From JAMWZF01 sp041628615 (GTDB taxonomy: Bacteria; Pseudomonadota; Alphaproteobacteria; Rhodobacterales; Rhodobacteraceae), in NCBI GenBank assembly GCA_041628615.1, contig JBFKOW010000071.1, positions 1-16,333 of the forward strand: a stretch of 16,333 nt of DNA, written 5' to 3'. This document shows, in pieces, positions 14,093-16,333 of this stretch (positions are counted from its first letter, which is position 1; the number at the start of each line of letters is the position of its first letter). The notes beneath the pieces were generated by a model. It ran no database searches. It was given only the letters and a program-made list of their open reading frames with translations, and was not told the DNA's origin. The position numbers and the translations under genes are program-made.

Positions 14093-14110
14093 TGTCAATC
14101 TGAGTTTACA
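14093..14110. promoter_or_regulatory. PpsR/CrtJ box 1, on the crtA side
   Basis: TGTCAATCTGAGTTTACA is a perfect TGT-N12-ACA, the site bound by the aerobic photosynthesis repressor PpsR/CrtJ. On the minus strand a candidate crtA -10, TAAACT (14103-14108), lies inside it, with a weak -35 TTTCCT (14125-14130) 16 bases away. Binding would therefore block crtA-bchIDO transcription. Confidence 0.8.
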
Positions 14111-14111
14111 G

Positions 14112-14164
14112 GTTTCGGGCGCAAAGGAAAGCGGCGTTGTTCCCGGCCCCTGCCGCCCCGAAAC
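14112..14164. repeat. Inverted pair of GTTTCGGG / CCCGAAAC in the crtA-crtI spacer
   Basis: GTTTCGGG (14112-14119) and CCCGAAAC (14157-14164) are perfect 8-bp inverted copies with centres 45 bases apart, lying between the two PpsR boxes. The distance is too long for a tight hairpin and suits two protein sites, or chance. The same octamer is duplicated at 8680-8707. Confidence 0.4.
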
Positions 14165-14181
14165 GCAGGTGATACACGGTC

Positions 14182-14210
14182 TTGCCAGAAAGCCCCCCGC
14201 GCCATACTGT
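14182..14210 (+). promoter_or_regulatory. Candidate sigma70 promoter of crtI, predicted leaderless
   Basis: TTGCCA (14182-14187, 5/6 to consensus) and TACTGT (14205-14210) are separated by exactly 17 bases. Only CAATCT lies between the -10 and the ATG at 14217, so transcription should start at the A of the start codon. No Shine-Dalgarno is visible. Confidence 0.55.
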
Positions 14211-14225
14211 CAATCTATGTTGACA
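14208..14225. promoter_or_regulatory. PpsR/CrtJ box 2, spanning the crtI -10 and start codon
   Basis: TGTCAATCTATGTTGACA is a second perfect TGT-N12-ACA. It covers the last three bases of the crtI -10 and the whole ATG (14217-14219). Its centre is 115 bp, about eleven helical turns, from box 1, a geometry that allows cooperative binding of two PpsR tetramers. Confidence 0.8.
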
Positions 14226-15755
14226 ACTGACGATGGCGAGTCGACCCGCGCGGTCGTGATCGGGGCCGGGCTTGGCGGGCTCGCCGCGGCGATGCGGCTG
14301 GGGGCCAAGGGCTACCGGGTCACCGTGCTCGACCGGCTCGACCGGGCCGGCGGGCGGGGCTCCTCGATCACCGTCGCCGGGCACCGCTTCGACCTCGGCC
14401 CGACCATCGTCACCATGCCCTCGGTGTTCGAGGACCTCTGGGCCGCCTGCGGCCGGGACTTCCACGCCGACGTGACGCTGGTGCCGATGGACCCGTTCTA
14501 CGAGATCCGCTGGCCCGACGGGTCGTCCTACCGGGCCTATCCCGACACCGACCGGATGATGGCCGAGGTGCGCCGCCTGTCGCCCGGCGACGAACGCGGC
14601 GTCGCCCGGTTCCTGCGCGGGGCCGAGGCGCGCTACCGGGTCGGCTTCGAGGGGCTGGGCCGGATCCCGATGCACAAGCTGTGGGACACCCTCCGGGTGC
14701 TGCCGGAATTCGCCCGGCTGCGGGCCGACCGGTCGATCCTCAGCCACGTCAAGGCCCATGTCCGCGACCCCCGCCTGCGGATGGCGCTGTCCTTCCACCC
14801 GCTGTTCATCGGCGGCGACCCGATGCACGTCACCTCGATGTATGCGCTGGTCAGCCACCTCGAAAAGACCTTCGGCGTCCACTATGCCCAGGGCGGAGTG
14901 CAGGCCATCGCCGACGCCATGGTGCGGGTGATCGAGGCGCAGGGCGGCAGCGTCCGGCTCGGCGCCGAGGCGGACGAGATCGAGATCGCCGGCGGCCGGG
15001 CGCGGGGCGTGCGGCTGGCCGATGGCGAATCCCTGCGCGCCGGTCTCGTGGTCAGCAACGCCGATGCCGGGCACACCTACACCCGGCTGCTGCGGAACCA
15101 CCCGCGCAGGCGCTGGACCGATGCCCACCTCGCCAGCCGGCGCTGGTCGATGGGGCTCTTCGTCTGGTATTTCGGCACCTCCGGCACCGCCGGGATGTGG
15201 CCCGACGTTGGCCACCACACGATCCTGAACGGCCCGCGTTACGAGGGGCTGCTGCGGGACATCTTCCTCAACGGCAAACTCTCCGACGACATGTCGCTCT
15301 ACCTGCACCGGCCCTCGGTCACCGATCCGGGGGTCGCGCCGCAGGGGGGCGACACCTTCTACGCGCTCTCCCCGGTGCCGCATATCGGCTGGAAACACGC
15401 GGTGGACTGGGACGAAGCGCGCGAGGGCTACCGGCAGAAGGTCGCCGCCGTGCTCGACCGGACGATCCCCGGCTTCGCGGAGCGGATCAGCGCCGCGCAC
15501 ATCCTGACGCCCGCCGATTTCCGCGACCGCTACCTGTCGCCGATGGGCTGCGGCTTCTCGATCGAGCCGCGGATCCTGCAATCGGCCTGGTTCCGGCCGC
15601 ACAACGTCAGCGAGGAGGCGCGCGGGCTCTACCTCGCCGGGGCCGGAACCCATCCCGGCGCCGGGTTGCCGGGCGTCATCGCCTCGGCCGAGGTGCTGGC
15701 CCGGATGGTGCCCGCCGCCCCCGCCGCCCTGCCGGAAAGGATCGCCGCCGAATGA
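14217..15755 (+). CDS. crtI: Phytoene/neurosporene desaturase CrtI (512 aa)
   Basis: CrtI is the FAD-dependent membrane-associated enzyme that desaturates phytoene, in three steps to neurosporene in Rhodobacter. The dinucleotide fold VVIGAGLGGLAAAMRLGAKG is at residues 13-32 with Gly16, Gly18 and Gly21, and Asp39 ends the second strand. Conserved blocks include GGRGSSI, HRFDLGPTIVTMP, ALSFHPLFIGGDP, VVSNADAGHTY, SMGLFVWYFGT and the C-terminal FAD segment LAGAGTHPGAGLPGVIASAE (about 473-492). The ATG at 14217 gives the same N-terminal spacing as known CrtI; a TTG follows directly at 14220. The stop overlaps crtB as ATGA. Whether it stops at neurosporene or lycopene cannot be read from sequence, but crtA nearby favours the spheroidene route. 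Confidence 0.97.
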   Translation: MLTTDDGESTRAVVIGAGLGGLAAAMRLGAKGYRVTVLDRLDRAGGRGSSITVAGHRFDLGPTIVTMPSVFEDLWAACGRDFHADVTLVPMDPFYEIRWPDGSSYRAYPDTDRMMAEVRRLSPGDERGVARFLRGAEARYRVGFEGLGRIPMHKLWDTLRVLPEFARLRADRSILSHVKAHVRDPRLRMALSFHPLFIGGDPMHVTSMYALVSHLEKTFGVHYAQGGVQAIADAMVRVIEAQGGSVRLGAEADEIEIAGGRARGVRLADGESLRAGLVVSNADAGHTYTRLLRNHPRRRWTDAHLASRRWSMGLFVWYFGTSGTAGMWPDVGHHTILNGPRYEGLLRDIFLNGKLSDDMSLYLHRPSVTDPGVAPQGGDTFYALSPVPHIGWKHAVDWDEAREGYRQKVAAVLDRTIPGFAERISAAHILTPADFRDRYLSPMGCGFSIEPRILQSAWFRPHNVSEEARGLYLAGAGTHPGAGLPGVIASAEVLARMVPAAPAALPERIAAE

Positions 15756-16333
15756 ACGCGCCCGCGCTTCTCAGCACCGCCGAGTCCGACCTCGACCATT
15801 GCCGGGCGGCGATCCGCACCGGCTCGCTGTCGTTCCACGCCGCGTCGCGGCTGCTGCCGGCGCGGGTGCGGGACCCGGCGCTGGTGCTCTATGCCTTCTG
15901 CCGGCTGGCCGACGACGCGGTGGACGAAAGCGACGACGAGACCGGCGCGGTGCTGTCGCTGGGCGACCGGCTCGACCGGATCTACCGCGGCCTGCCGCGC
16001 AACACGCCCGAGGACCGCGCCTTCGCCCGCGTGGTCGAGGACTTCGCGATGCCGCGCGCCCTGCCCGAGGCGCTGCTCGAAGGGCTGGCCTGGGACGCCC
16101 GCGGCGACCGCTACCGCGACCTTGCCGGGGTGCGGGCCTATTCCGCGCGGGTCGCCGCCGCGGTCGGGGTGATGATGTGCGTGCTGATGCGGGTCCGAGA
16201 CCGCGACGCGCTGGCCCGCGCCGCCGATCTCGGGGTGGCGATGCAGCTCACCAACATCGCCCGCGACGTCGGCACCGACGCCCGGATGGGCCGGGTCTAC
16301 CTGCCGCTCGACTGGTTCGCCGAGGCCGGGATC
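15752..16333 (+). CDS. crtB: Phytoene synthase CrtB, N-terminal 194 codons (partial)
   Basis: CrtB condenses two geranylgeranyl diphosphates to phytoene, the first committed carotenoid step. Both aspartate-rich Mg2+-diphosphate motifs are visible: Asp54-Asp55-x-x-Asp58 in FCRLADDAVDES, and Asp172-Asp176 in QLTNIARDVGTDARMGRVYLP. The N-terminal FHAASRLLP block (28-36) is also typical. The ATG at 15752 overlaps the crtI stop by 4 bases, so the pair should be co-translated. The reading frame is open to the right edge, where roughly the last 40% of the protein is missing. Confidence 0.95.
   Translation, partial: MNAPALLSTAESDLDHCRAAIRTGSLSFHAASRLLPARVRDPALVLYAFCRLADDAVDESDDETGAVLSLGDRLDRIYRGLPRNTPEDRAFARVVEDFAMPRALPEALLEGLAWDARGDRYRDLAGVRAYSARVAAAVGVMMCVLMRVRDRDALARAADLGVAMQLTNIARDVGTDARMGRVYLPLDWFAEAGI

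Noticed and set aside
1..16333. Mobile elements, CRISPR arrays, tRNA or rRNA genes, attachment sites
   Set aside because: No transposase-like frame, regularly spaced repeat, cloverleaf or rRNA sequence was seen anywhere in the window.

Overview
The window is GC-rich DNA from a phototrophic alphaproteobacterium, almost certainly of the Rhodobacteraceae (Rhodobacter/Rhodovulum/Roseobacter group). The evidence is a spheroidene-type carotenoid and bacteriochlorophyll block (crtA-bchI-bchD-bchO opposite crtI-crtB), a complete RegB/SenC/RegA (PrrB/PrrC/PrrA) redox system, and alphaproteobacterial regulatory motifs: PpsR/CrtJ boxes, a CtrA box and a LysR T-N11-A dyad. The genus cannot be named from this sequence. 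No rRNA, tRNA, CRISPR, insertion sequence or phage gene is visible.

Region 1 (1-2845, minus strand) is a tightly packed operon, tsaE-amgK-murU-addB. Every junction overlaps by 4 or 8 bases. It joins tRNA t6A modification, predicted anhydro-sugar/MurNAc recycling and recombination repair; addB runs off the left edge.

Region 2 (2948-7467) is regulatory. A membrane-anchored PAS protein resembling the kinase-less DivL of Rhodobacter sits behind a perfect CtrA-type box. Upstream of it are regB (minus) and the divergent pair senC and regA (plus). A 22-bp palindrome overlaps a good candidate promoter between senC and regA.

Region 3 (7476-9778) is accessory and largely unassigned. It holds a GcvA-type LysR regulator with a dyad touching its start codon, a divergent 56-residue candidate small protein, a small exported protein with two cysteines, and an HD-domain phosphohydrolase that follows bchO on the same strand.

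Region 4 (9812-16333) is one end of the photosynthesis gene cluster. The minus-strand crtA-bchI-bchD-bchO operon (keto-carotenoid formation and magnesium chelatase) is divergent from crtI-crtB (phytoene desaturase and synthase; crtB is cut by the right edge). The 144-bp crtA-crtI spacer holds two perfect TGT-N12-ACA PpsR boxes. One contains the crtI start codon, and the predicted promoter would give a leaderless crtI mRNA.

The most distinctive points are the close linkage of the RegBA redox switch and the photosynthesis genes it would be expected to control, the CtrA box on divL, a recurring CCCGAAAC octamer found only in two non-coding spacers, and several promoters placed so that transcription would begin at the start codon.
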